Positions 15,170 to 23,955 of a stretch of DNA of 64,000 bases are shown piece after piece (the stretch's first letter is position 1; the number at the start of each line of letters is the position of its first letter). The notes under the pieces are model-generated. The model ran no database searches. It had not been told where the DNA came from and saw only the letters and a list, made by a program, of their open reading frames with translations. The DNA is taken from assembly GCA_942490885.1 (NCBI GenBank), contig CALNYT010000002.1:1116001-1180000 (forward strand), given 5' to 3'. The position numbers were made by a program, and so were the translations under genes. Source of the stretch: Oceanirhabdus sp942490885. GTDB taxonomy: Bacteria > Bacillota > Clostridia > Clostridiales > Clostridiaceae.

Positions 15170-18100
15170 ATGGAGAGTAAGAAAGATAACCTTAGGGAGC
15201 TTCACCAGAAAAAAAATATTCTAGGAAAGATATCTGGATTATTTATAGATAGATATAGAACTGTCTATCTAATAATATTGGCTGTATTCATTGTTGGATG
15301 GATGTCTTACAGTGATCTACCAAGAGAAAATATGCCTGAGGTTGAATCAAATATTGTTACAATTACCACCGTTTATATGGGGGCATCTCCAGAGGATGTA
15401 GAGAAAATGATTACCAATCCGCTGGAAAAGGCAGTATCAGGTCTTGAGAATCTAACAAATTATTCGTCGGTTTCAGCATCTGGATATTCCATGATTACTC
15501 TTGAGTATGAGTATGGAATTTCTATGGAAGATGCACTGGCTGAAGCAAAAAATGAGATTACGAAAGTTAACTTACCTGATGATGTTAAGGAACCAGAAGT
15601 TTGGCATATGAAAACCACAGAAATCCCAATTCTAACAATGTCTATCACTGGGAGTTCAGATCTAGCATCAATTAGTGCTGTTGCAGATGATTTGAAAAAC
15701 ACTTTTGAATCAGTGAAAGGAATTGATTCAGTAGAAGTTAGAGGTGAAACAGAATCTATTGTGAGCATTGTAGTTAAGCCTGAAAGATTGGAAGCCAGCG
15801 GAATAACGATTAATGATATCATTCAAGCAATCAAAGGTGTCAATGTTGGTATGCCAGTTGGTAAGACTTCTGTTGATGGACAAGAATTTAATGTGCGTGT
15901 AGATGAAGAATTTAACAGTGTAGAAGAAATAAAGAATGTGTTTATTCGTTCCTCAGTGGGGAATATGCAGTTGAGGGATGTAGCATCTGTGAAAATCATT
16001 CATGATGAGGGAGATACCATATCTCGTACATATCGTAGTGAAAATGGGAAAGGTACTACACCAGTAGTTTATATGGAAATTTATCGGGATAATGGCGCTG
16101 ATACAATTAGTTCAGTTGATGAAATATTAAGTAGGATAGAAAATGGGAAAGGTACACTTTATTCAGATGACGTGGAAATCATCATCACTTCGAATTTTGC
16201 GGAGGAAGTTGAAGATAGCTTAGGGACTGTAATGGATAGTGCGTTTTCAGGACTAATGGTTGTTATCTTGGTATTATTCCTTTTCATTGATCTTCGTGAA
16301 GCCTTGATCGTATCATTGATAATTCCTTTATCCATGTTAGTAAGCTGTATTGTTATGAAGCAAGTAGGAATTACACTTAATTCAGTTTCACTCATGGGAT
16401 TCGTTATTGCATTGGGGCTTTTAGTGGATAATGCAATAGTTGTTATAGAAAACATAGATAGAATACGTGATTATGGTGTAGGAAGAAAATTAGCAGCTAA
16501 AGTAGCAATTAATCAAGTAGCACCAGCAGTTTTAGCGGCTACGTTGACCACAGTATCAGCATTCATACCTTTGGCTATGACTGGTGGTATGCTTGGACTA
16601 ATGTTGAGATCACTTCCATTGACGATTCTATTTGCAATAATTGCATCATTTTTAATTTCCTTGATTATTACCCCTACAATCGCATCGAGAGCTCTTAAAA
16701 AATATAAGGGTAAAGAAAAGGAAGTACGTGGTGAGATACAATTTTACAGAAAAATAATAGCAGTTATTAGTGTAAGTGTATTGGCGTTATTTGCCTTTAG
16801 AATAAATGGAGAATTCAGTATTTTCTCATATGCAGGGGCATTGGTTTTTGCAGCTGCCATGTACGTAAAGCAATTCAAAATGAAGAATGCTCATGGAGAA
16901 GGAAAACATATTGTTGCATATACAGAATGGTTAAGTAAAGTGCTTCAAAGCACTTCAAAAAGAGCAATTATAATTAGTATATCAATTGTCATGTTTGTTG
17001 GAAGTATTATGCTCCTTCCTCTTGGTTTCATTAAGATGGAGCTCATGCCAAATGAAGAACCAGGATCTATGAAGATTGATGTACAGCTTCCAAAAGGATA
17101 TCTTTTATCAGATACTGCAGAAGTTGTTTCAGAAATTGAAGAACGTTTATACGATTTCAAGGACATAGATAATTTCACATCTACAATAGGTGGCAGAAAC
17201 TCCAATGAAGGTAGCATTGAGATTGAACTTGTAGATGAAGACATTAGAGAAATCAATGGATATGATATGATAGGGGAGCTAAGATCAGCAGTAGAAGATA
17301 TTTCAGGTGCAGAAATTAAAATTAGTGCTATCTTGAATATAGGAAGTGGTCCAGGAAGTGGTGATCCTATTTCAATCAAAATTTCTGGTGGTACTTATGA
17401 AGAGATGAGTGTATTGGCTGATCAATACTTTGGGATTTTAAGTGATATAGAGGGTGTTGAAGATGCTTCTATAAGTTCACGTGATGGTCTTCCACAATTG
17501 ATTGTGGATTTTGATCCAGAACTTGCTCAGGCAAATGGGCTTGTAATATCAAATATGGCTATGGAGTTAAGAAATACAGTGAATGGTATTGATACGGGAT
17601 ATTATCAATTTGAAGGCAATGATATAAAAATGCGAATTGATGTGTCACAGGATCGATTTGATAGTATTAAAGAAATTGAAAAAATGACATTCGACTCAAT
17701 GAGAGGTACAAAAGTTCCTTTTAACGAAGTCGCAACATTGAGAATGGATAAGGGTGTTAGCCAGATTGTACATGATGGTGGACAGACAAATATAACCATA
17801 AATGGGTTTAATATACCTGAAGCTAATATTAATGAGATTGTGAAGAATTTTAAGGATAAGATTGCGGATATTCCAGTTCCAAATGGCATCACAGTATCAT
17901 ATGGTGGTGAATTTGATTTGATGGAAGACACTTTCTCGGATATGACTACAAATTTGATTTTTGCATTGATGCTTGTATTCATTGTTTTGTCCATTCAATT
18001 TAACTCATTGACGCAACCAATTGTAATCATTATTAGTGTGCCACTTGCTTTGATTGGTACATTTATCGGACTTGCTTTAACAGGCAATAATATTGGATTC

Positions 18101-18475
18101 TACTCTTTGTTTGGAATTGTTTCACTTGTTGGGATTGCTGTTAATGACGCCATTGTTCTTGTGGATTATACGAATTATCTGCGAGATGAAGGTTATTCAA
18201 GAAATGAAGCTATAGTAAAAGCTGTTAAAACAAGATTTAGTCCAGTATTTGCAACTTCAATCACAACAATTGGAGGAGTGCTTCCCATTTCTGTGGCAGA
18301 TCCAGCCTTAGGGCAATTGGGCTTTGCGTTAATCTTTGGATTAATGGCATCCACAGTCTTGACTTTGATGATTATTCCGATTGTATATTCTTTGAATGAT
18401 GACTTAACAGTAAAGTTCAGAGAAAAGTTTGGTTTATTTAATGAAGAAACTGAAGAAGTCTTAACAGAAATGTAG
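15170..18475 (+). CDS. RND-superfamily exporter (AcrB/SwrC-like)
   Basis: 1101 residues with the duplicated RND layout: TM1 (about 33-52), large external domain (about 55-360), TM2-6, cytoplasmic linker, TM7 (about 600), second external domain and TM8-12. GLLVDNAIVVIENIDR (D420-N421) and GIAVNDAIVLVDY (D993) are the conserved TM4/TM10 segments. The AcrB proton-relay pair is D-D, whereas here the second acidic residue is Asn. The family exports drugs, lipids or peptides using the proton gradient. No membrane-fusion (HlyD) or outer-membrane partner is nearby, as expected for Gram-positive members. RBS AAAGGAG. An FGE-like lipoprotein and a TetR gene follow, forming an apparent cassette. Confidence 0.92.
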   Translation: MESKKDNLRELHQKKNILGKISGLFIDRYRTVYLIILAVFIVGWMSYSDLPRENMPEVESNIVTITTVYMGASPEDVEKMITNPLEKAVSGLENLTNYSSVSASGYSMITLEYEYGISMEDALAEAKNEITKVNLPDDVKEPEVWHMKTTEIPILTMSITGSSDLASISAVADDLKNTFESVKGIDSVEVRGETESIVSIVVKPERLEASGITINDIIQAIKGVNVGMPVGKTSVDGQEFNVRVDEEFNSVEEIKNVFIRSSVGNMQLRDVASVKIIHDEGDTISRTYRSENGKGTTPVVYMEIYRDNGADTISSVDEILSRIENGKGTLYSDDVEIIITSNFAEEVEDSLGTVMDSAFSGLMVVILVLFLFIDLREALIVSLIIPLSMLVSCIVMKQVGITLNSVSLMGFVIALGLLVDNAIVVIENIDRIRDYGVGRKLAAKVAINQVAPAVLAATLTTVSAFIPLAMTGGMLGLMLRSLPLTILFAIIASFLISLIITPTIASRALKKYKGKEKEVRGEIQFYRKIIAVISVSVLALFAFRINGEFSIFSYAGALVFAAAMYVKQFKMKNAHGEGKHIVAYTEWLSKVLQSTSKRAIIISISIVMFVGSIMLLPLGFIKMELMPNEEPGSMKIDVQLPKGYLLSDTAEVVSEIEERLYDFKDIDNFTSTIGGRNSNEGSIEIELVDEDIREINGYDMIGELRSAVEDISGAEIKISAILNIGSGPGSGDPISIKISGGTYEEMSVLADQYFGILSDIEGVEDASISSRDGLPQLIVDFDPELAQANGLVISNMAMELRNTVNGIDTGYYQFEGNDIKMRIDVSQDRFDSIKEIEKMTFDSMRGTKVPFNEVATLRMDKGVSQIVHDGGQTNITINGFNIPEANINEIVKNFKDKIADIPVPNGITVSYGGEFDLMEDTFSDMTTNLIFALMLVFIVLSIQFNSLTQPIVIIISVPLALIGTFIGLALTGNNIGFYSLFGIVSLVGIAVNDAIVLVDYTNYLRDEGYSRNEAIVKAVKTRFSPVFATSITTIGGVLPISVADPALGQLGFALIFGLMASTVLTLMIIPIVYSLNDDLTVKFREKFGLFNEETEEVLTEM

Positions 18476-18519
18476 GGAGCTATTTGCAGGGATTTAATTT
18501 ATAAGGAGGAGCATTTAGA

Positions 18520-20001
18520 ATGATGACTAATAAAAAAATGTTAATTGCTATTGTGATGCTAGTTTCTATGGCCACGAGTTTTGTTGGATGTACCAAGGAA
18601 GATGAGGCGAATGTAGAAAACAATGAGGTTAAAACAGTACAAGCGTCTAAAGTTGGTGAAACTGATCAAAAGACAGAAGAAGAAACCGAGAACGAATCTG
18701 AAGAAGAAACTACGAGTGAAGCTGAGGAAGAAACTGATGAGGAAGAAGAAGGTTCTGGAGCACCAAAATTAAAAGCTAATTTAGCTGAAATCAGAGATCA
18801 GGTTTACAACAGAGAAGAGCTGGTCAATAAGTTAGATAAAAATGGAGACGGGTACGTAACTATTAAAGAATATAATGGTACATTAAAATTATTCAAAGAT
18901 ATGGATTTAGATGGTGATAATAGGTTGAGTGACAAGGAAACAAAATATATGATGACATTTGAGGACATACCAACTGGTAGTTTCATAATGGGGACTGATG
19001 ATCCCATTACTGCATTCGGCCAACTACAAGAAGCTAGTTCGCCAGCCCATACTGTGACTATCGATGGTTTTAAAATGGCTTCAACTGAGTTAACCACAGC
19101 ACAATATTGTCTGTATTTAAATTCTGCATTAAAAGCAGGTCAAATTACTGTTGAACTTGGGGATAACAGTGCCATAGAAAAAGAAAGAATGATCTATCCT
19201 GTACCCACTTATGAGGTTAAAGGTGCACCTGGTACAACATACGCAGGGAACTTATTCATGCAGCTTTCAAGGGTTGCAGGTATCTCCCATGAATATGATG
19301 AGAACAGCCCGCTACTGATTCCTATGCATCCATTGAATCAATGTTGGATATATTATGTGCCTGATATGGAAAAATTCTATGTGGATCCTGGATTTGAGAA
19401 TTGGCCAGCGTCTTACGTGAAATTCTATGGTGCAATGGCCTTCTCAGAATACTATGACTTGTCATTACCAACTGAAGCAGAGTGGGAATATGTAGCTAGC
19501 GGTGGTCAGCAATTTGAATTTCCAACTGTTGATGGCACTAATGATGGTGATAAATCAAATTACGCATGTTTCAATGTAGAAAACAAAGAAGATTTTGAAG
19601 GTGAAGATGAACCTGAGAATTATGTAGGTTTTAGATTAGATGTAGGGAAGTATCCAGCAAATCCTTATGGTGTTTATGATCTAGCGGGTAATGTATGGGA
19701 ATGGACGTTGGACTGGTACGATGAAGCGTTCTATCAATATTGCATTAATAATGGCATTACTAGAAATCCACTAAATATAGATGGCCATGAAGATCCGCCA
19801 GCTGATAAAGTAGGTGTAACTGGTGGACCAGGTCAGTCATTTTCACATGGTGCGAGAGTATGTAAAGGTGGGAGTTATAACTATCATGAAGATATGACCT
19901 ATACTACTTATAGATTCCCAGTATACTACTACATCGCCAATGATCATTTTGGTGCGAGATTTGTAATTCGATCAAGTAATGTTGAGTTCAATGGTAAGTA
20001 A
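18520..20001 (+). CDS. Exported lipoprotein with two EF-hands and a formylglycine-generating-enzyme-like (SUMF1) domain
   Basis: 493 residues. Signal peptide with a lipobox-like end (SFVG-C24), so probably anchored outside the membrane. A 50-residue acidic low-complexity linker (Glu/Thr, about 50-78) follows. Two exact 12-residue EF-hand loops come next (DKNGDGYVTIKE at 106-117, DLDGDNRLSDKE at 129-140), then an FGE/SUMF1 fold from ~150: GSFIMGTDD, LPTEAEWEYVASGG, YDLAGNVWEWTLDWYD, CKGGSYNY, GARFVIR. The C-terminal stretch where sulfatase-activating FGEs have two catalytic Cys (between GGSYNY and GARFV) has none, so sulfatase activation is unlikely; related domains (PvdO, EgtB type) do other chemistry or bind calcium. 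It is 44 bp after the RND gene and may be its external partner (inference). Confidence 0.88.
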   Translation: MMTNKKMLIAIVMLVSMATSFVGCTKEDEANVENNEVKTVQASKVGETDQKTEEETENESEEETTSEAEEETDEEEEGSGAPKLKANLAEIRDQVYNREELVNKLDKNGDGYVTIKEYNGTLKLFKDMDLDGDNRLSDKETKYMMTFEDIPTGSFIMGTDDPITAFGQLQEASSPAHTVTIDGFKMASTELTTAQYCLYLNSALKAGQITVELGDNSAIEKERMIYPVPTYEVKGAPGTTYAGNLFMQLSRVAGISHEYDENSPLLIPMHPLNQCWIYYVPDMEKFYVDPGFENWPASYVKFYGAMAFSEYYDLSLPTEAEWEYVASGGQQFEFPTVDGTNDGDKSNYACFNVENKEDFEGEDEPENYVGFRLDVGKYPANPYGVYDLAGNVWEWTLDWYDEAFYQYCINNGITRNPLNIDGHEDPPADKVGVTGGPGQSFSHGARVCKGGSYNYHEDMTYTTYRFPVYYYIANDHFGARFVIRSSNVEFNGK

Positions 20002-20161
20002 AATATCATAATATTAGAGTTCATTATGATTGGTGTAAGCTTTACAAATGATGTATATTTATTGTAGATTGTAGTTTAGACATTATGTATTATAAAAAAT
20101 ATGTGTTAGAGGATGAGTTGATAATCAATTAGACATACGTCAAGAAGGGAGGAGATTCAGT

Positions 20162-20713
20162 ATTATTCATAAAACTTTTCATAACTTAGACCAACAGAAG
20201 AAAGATAAAATTCTGGACGCGGCAAAAAATGAATTCATTGAAAAAGGATTTGCATATGCAAAAGTTATGTCCATATGTAAAATGGCAGGAATACCCAGAT
20301 CGGCTTATTATAGATATTTTGATAGTTTAGAAGATAGCCTTTCAGCAGTGTTTGAAAATATGGAGAAGGATAAGATTTTCAGATTCAGACAGATATTGAT
20401 GAGTAGTGAAGCTGATTTCATATTATTGTCTGTTAAAGTACTGGAAGAAATGTTGAATGATGAGGAAACTTATTTGTTCATGTCTACACTATCAAGAAGC
20501 AATACTCTAGATTTACCAATGCTTCAGAATAAGAGAAAGATGGATTTTTTTAATAACACTGAAGAGCAAATTGCCATTAGGAATGCTTTGATGATTGTTG
20601 TTAAAGGATTTACTGAAGAGTATTACTCTAAAAAAAAGACAAAGGAAGAATGCTTGAAGGAATACAAGATACTAATAGATATTTTGAAGCAGGGTCTTAG
20701 GCGTGAAAAATAG
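20162..20713 (+). CDS. TetR-family regulator, apparent AUU start
   Basis: A conventional start would be ATG 20267, but that cuts the helix-turn-helix in half. The same frame is open upstream and reads HKTFHNLDQQKKDKILDAAK, then NEFIEKGFAYAKV, the expected first helices of a TetR domain, before SICKMAGIPRSAYYRYFDS. Between the upstream stop (20114) and 20267 the frame has no ATG, GTG, TTG or CTG. A strong GGGAGGAG (20147-20154) is ideally spaced (7 nt) for ATT at 20162. So the protein (~183 residues) probably starts at AUU, a rare codon known from infC; a sequencing error is the alternative. It closes the RND/lipoprotein cassette and is probably its repressor. Confidence 0.78.
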   Translation: MIHKTFHNLDQQKKDKILDAAKNEFIEKGFAYAKVMSICKMAGIPRSAYYRYFDSLEDSLSAVFENMEKDKIFRFRQILMSSEADFILLSVKVLEEMLNDEETYLFMSTLSRSNTLDLPMLQNKRKMDFFNNTEEQIAIRNALMIVVKGFTEEYYSKKKTKEECLKEYKILIDILKQGLRREK

Positions 20714-20725
20714 TAGATGTAGAGA

Positions 20726-20776
20726 AAATAACCCCTGGGGAAATAACCCCTGGGGTTATTTCCCCAGGGGTTATTT
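20726..20776. repeat. 51-bp perfect palindrome built of CCCCNGGGG units
   Basis: Both 25-bp arms are exact reverse complements around a single central base (20751). The unit AAATAACCCCTGGGG occurs twice in tandem (20726-20755) and the right half mirrors it, so three CCCCNGGGG cores are spaced 15 bp apart. It lies 12 bp after the TetR stop. It will form an extreme RNA hairpin and can serve as terminator, but the T run is short, and such G/C blocks are foreign to this AT-rich region. Confidence 0.9.
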
Positions 20777-20928
20777 ATATTTACAAATAATGAAAATATT
20801 GGTACGATATATCTAGTAATATTAAGTATATTGCATTAGTATAGAAAAGAGGTGAAGCTGTTGCTGAAAAAATTTTAATCGAATAACCAATAAAGTTTTG
20901 GGTATTTGAATAAAAGGAAGTGATATAA

Positions 20929-21642
20929 ATGAATAGGGAGTTTGAAAATTATATCAATGAAATTGTAGAGGGTATAGGGGTAAAAGGTAAGAAGAGAAAG
21001 AAAATAAGAGAAGATTTATACTTGTCACTTATGGAAAAGCAGCAGGTTATTGGAAAAAATGATCCTTATTTTCTTTTAGGTAGTCCAAATGAAGTTATTG
21101 ACGAGTTTAGAAAAAATTTAGATATTAAGAATAATGTAAATGAATGCAGTGGATGTAAACAGGGATATGAGTATGTGTCTAAGACTAAGGTTTTTGGAAT
21201 ACCTCTTGTTCATGTAAATAATAAGCCTATGGGAGTGGCAAAGGGAGTATTTTCATTAGGTAGTATAGCTATAGGAATTTTTAGTTTCGGAGGAATTTCA
21301 TTTGGAGTTTTTAGTTTTGGCGGATTATCTTTAGCTATTCTCATATCATTTGGAGGAGTTGCATTATCTGGAATGTTATCAATTGGTGGAGTTGCGCTGT
21401 CTTATATTGCAAGCTTTGGTGGGGCAGCAATAGCAAAACATATTGCATTCGGTGGTTATGCAAGAGCCAATATAGCAATAGGAGGAGTAGCGAAAGGAAT
21501 AATAGCAGTTTTTAATCAAGATGGAACAGGTCAATATTTGTTTAAAAACCCAGTAAAACCTGATGAGGTTTTAGCAGTAATAAAGCAGGTATATCCTAGC
21601 ATAGGAAGAAGACTGTTGAACTTTATTAAAATATTATTATAG
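20929..21642 (+). CDS. HAAS/DUF1700-like domain with glycine-zipper membrane repeats
   Basis: 237 residues. The first ~65 (REFENYINEIVEGIG, LGSPNEVIDEFRKNL) resemble the HAAS helical domain of DUF1700-type proteins. From ~97 to ~190 the chain is a run of 8-10-residue repeats (IFSFGGISFG, VFSFGGLSLA, SFGGVALSG, SIGGVALSY, SFGGAAIAK, AFGGYARAN, AIGGVAKG), either short hydrophobic hairpins or a beta-solenoid-like stack. A Cys-x2-Cys (CSGCKQGYEY) precedes it. RBS AAGGAAGTGAT. HAAS genes often follow a PadR regulator; only a short GTG-like leftover (about 20850) is seen here. Function unknown. Confidence 0.75.
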   Translation: MNREFENYINEIVEGIGVKGKKRKKIREDLYLSLMEKQQVIGKNDPYFLLGSPNEVIDEFRKNLDIKNNVNECSGCKQGYEYVSKTKVFGIPLVHVNNKPMGVAKGVFSLGSIAIGIFSFGGISFGVFSFGGLSLAILISFGGVALSGMLSIGGVALSYIASFGGAAIAKHIAFGGYARANIAIGGVAKGIIAVFNQDGTGQYLFKNPVKPDEVLAVIKQVYPSIGRRLLNFIKILL

Positions 21643-21841
21643 AAATTTGTTATATATGTTGGAGAGACTAACTATAGCAGACGTAATGAGCTACCAAATT
21701 TATTAGGTGGCTCATTTTTGATTATGTATTAAGTGTGAGGTTGTCATTAAAATGTATGGATGTTATTATTAATAGGTATAAAGAAAAATTATGTATATGA
21801 TACTTTAATTGGAACAGATGGTGATTAAAAGGAGGGTTATT

Positions 21842-22855
21842 ATGAAAAAATATAAATTTAGACAAATTGCTTCTGGGGATGTAATCCCCATGGCACAACT
21901 GTTACTTCAAAGACAGAAAATTGAGTCAATTAATTTTCCTTATTTAATGAATGAAAAACAAAATGAAACCCTCATAGTTGAAATTCTAAATGAACTATAC
22001 AATAATAATACAATAGTAGGAGTAGGAGCATATTCTGATGGACAGCTAGTAGGATATTTATTTGGAATCATAGAACTTAATACAGCAATAGGCAGACATG
22101 TTCATGTACCTTATGAAGGGGTAGCTATAAAGGAAAGTGAAAATTGGGAACTAATAAGAAATCTTTATGCTAATATTTCAGAACTTTGGCTTCAGTATGG
22201 ATGTTTTACCCATTATGCTGTACTCCCAGTTGGAGATAAAAGATATATTAATGCCTTTCAAAGACTTAGTTTTGGATATCAACAAGTTTATGGTGTTTTA
22301 GACATAAACAAGTACAAGCCTTTTGAAGTGGAAAATGATATAAATGTGAGAATAGCTAGTAAATCTGATAGAGATGAAATTAGTAGTATGTCAGACATAA
22401 TATATTCATATCAAAGTAAATCACCAGTATATGCACCCGCATTACCAGAAAGAGTAGCCAGAATTAGAAAAGGATTCGAAGGACTAGTGGATGACGAAGA
22501 GGAATTAGTTTTTCTTGCTTATAATAGTTCTCAAGCATTAGGATTTCAAGGGTACTGTGACCTTGAGGAGGGATTAATGGCACCAGAAAAAGGAATAGAA
22601 TTAGAAGTTGCTGGAACTTTTAATTCCCATATGGGTTTGGGAGTAGGAAAGAAGCTCATGAATGAGGCAATTACCCCTTTAAAAGAAAGAGGGTATAGGT
22701 ATATAAGCTGCGATTGGAGAATTACAAATTTATCATCGTCAAGATTTTGGATAAAGTGTGGATTTGAAGAAGTAGCACACAGAATGTATAGACAAATAGA
22801 TGAAAGTGTGGCTTGGGCAAACTTTGATAATCCACTTATTAAATTCAATAAATAA
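21842..22855 (+). CDS. Double-domain GNAT acetyltransferase
   Basis: 337 residues from ATG 21842, which is behind AAAAGGAGGGTTATT; an in-frame ATG at 21809 lies before that ribosome site and is rejected. The N-terminal GNAT-like half (to ~165) lacks a clear RxxGxG loop (VGVGAYSDGQLVGYLFG visible). The C-terminal half has AGTFNSHMGLGVGKKLMNEA (acetyl-CoA loop) and SSSRFWIKCGFEEVAHRMYRQ. Tandem GNATs often keep one active domain. Acceptor unknown; monocistronic. Confidence 0.85.
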   Translation: MKKYKFRQIASGDVIPMAQLLLQRQKIESINFPYLMNEKQNETLIVEILNELYNNNTIVGVGAYSDGQLVGYLFGIIELNTAIGRHVHVPYEGVAIKESENWELIRNLYANISELWLQYGCFTHYAVLPVGDKRYINAFQRLSFGYQQVYGVLDINKYKPFEVENDINVRIASKSDRDEISSMSDIIYSYQSKSPVYAPALPERVARIRKGFEGLVDDEEELVFLAYNSSQALGFQGYCDLEEGLMAPEKGIELEVAGTFNSHMGLGVGKKLMNEAITPLKERGYRYISCDWRITNLSSSRFWIKCGFEEVAHRMYRQIDESVAWANFDNPLIKFNK

Positions 22856-22895
22856 TAAAAGTAGTAATATACTCTAAATACACCTTAATTTAACG

Positions 22896-22994
22896 AGGGC
22901 TGTCGCATTAAGAAATTTACATGTATCATACTGGAGTATAGATTTATTATTAATACAATATGTTGTGAAACATATTTTTAGTGCAACAGTCCCT
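22896..22994. repeat. MITE-like element with about 20-bp terminal inverted repeats
   Basis: AGGGC-TGTCGCATTAAGAAA at the left matches the reverse complement of the right end (AGGGACTGTTGCACTAAAAA) at about 15 of 20 positions across 99 non-coding bp. The GGGCTGTCGCA-type end resembles ends of IS1182-like elements (from memory), so a non-autonomous derivative is possible. Confidence 0.5.
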
Positions 22995-23000
22995 TGAAAA

Positions 23001-23036
23001 CTCTTACCTTAAAATATGGGTGAGATTTTTTCTTTT
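23001..23036 (+). terminator. Intrinsic terminator
   Basis: TCTTACCT / GGGTGAGA hairpin (with G-U pairs) followed by T6; same type as the terminator at 12071. Confidence 0.75.
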
Positions 23037-23179
23037 CTAATGAAATATATCCCAACTGAAAGGTTAATTTGTTGATTTGTTGATTTGAGTGTAAAAAAAT
23101 AGTAAAATGATAATAAAATTCAAGAATCGTAAAAGATGTTTATGTAAAAAAATGATGATTGAAGAATGGGGGGGCGACT

Positions 23180-23932
23180 ATGGTTACAAAAACTGAAATA
23201 ATCACTATGGTAAAAAAACAATTAGCACTTGATTATAATTGTGAACTTTTAGACTTTGAAAAAGACGGAAATACAATTACTGAAAATAAACTCCTTGAGG
23301 GAAGGCGTATCTATGAGAGTGATGGTTGCTTCCTAAAAATAATTAGTATAGGGGGAAGGGCAATAATATGTGTTGATGAGAAAATAAGACCCTGGATTGA
23401 AGAAAAGATATTAAAGAAAAATGCCAGTTGGTTGTTTGACTATGGAAACCTTAGGGCTATAGATAATAAATTAAGAGAATTTGGTCATGAAATTGATCAG
23501 ATGCCTCACTTTTATCTCCCTAATCCTGTTACTAGTGATGTTAAGCCAATTACTACAATTAAATGGTTTGAAAAGGAAGACATATTACAATTTGAAGGTG
23601 ATAGGAGATTTGAACAAGCTTTTGTTTTTGAGGATAATTCTCCAGATGTACTTGGAGTTGCTGCTCTTGATGGTGAAATTATAATGGGGATGGCAGGGGC
23701 TAGTGAAGATAGCGAAACTCTATATCAAATTGGTATTGATGTATTACCAGAGTATAGAGGAAAAGGTATTGGTACAAACTTAGTTGCATTATTAAAACAG
23801 GAAATCTTAGAGCGTGGGAAGGTACCTTTTTATGGAACATCAGTATCTCATATAAGTTCAAGGAATATTGCTATAAATGCTGGCTTTTTTCCTGCATGGG
23901 CAGAGGTGTATTCAAAGAAATTGAATGATTAG
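23180..23932 (+). CDS. GNAT family N-acetyltransferase with N-terminal extension
   Basis: 250 residues. The GNAT domain is C-terminal: YQIGIDVLPEYRGKGIGTNLVALLKQEILERG (about 185-217, with RGKGIG) and GTSVSHISSRNIAINAGF. The N-terminal ~120 residues (ENKLLEGRRIYESDGCFLKIISIGG, RPWIEEKIL) have no clear fold, as in other clostridial 250-residue GNATs. ATG 23180 follows a G7 run acting as ribosome site; TTG 23159 upstream is less likely. It is 23 bp ahead of the deaminase-like gene, so the two are probably one transcript. Confidence 0.85.
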   Translation: MVTKTEIITMVKKQLALDYNCELLDFEKDGNTITENKLLEGRRIYESDGCFLKIISIGGRAIICVDEKIRPWIEEKILKKNASWLFDYGNLRAIDNKLREFGHEIDQMPHFYLPNPVTSDVKPITTIKWFEKEDILQFEGDRRFEQAFVFEDNSPDVLGVAALDGEIIMGMAGASEDSETLYQIGIDVLPEYRGKGIGTNLVALLKQEILERGKVPFYGTSVSHISSRNIAINAGFFPAWAEVYSKKLND

Positions 23933-23955
23933 GGGTAATAAAGAATGGGGGAAAA

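Noticed and set aside
14972..15205. 77-codon minus-strand frame with a CPICKQ motif
   Set aside because: It runs into the RND start, has no ribosome site, and the Cys pair alone is not enough to call a zinc-binding protein.
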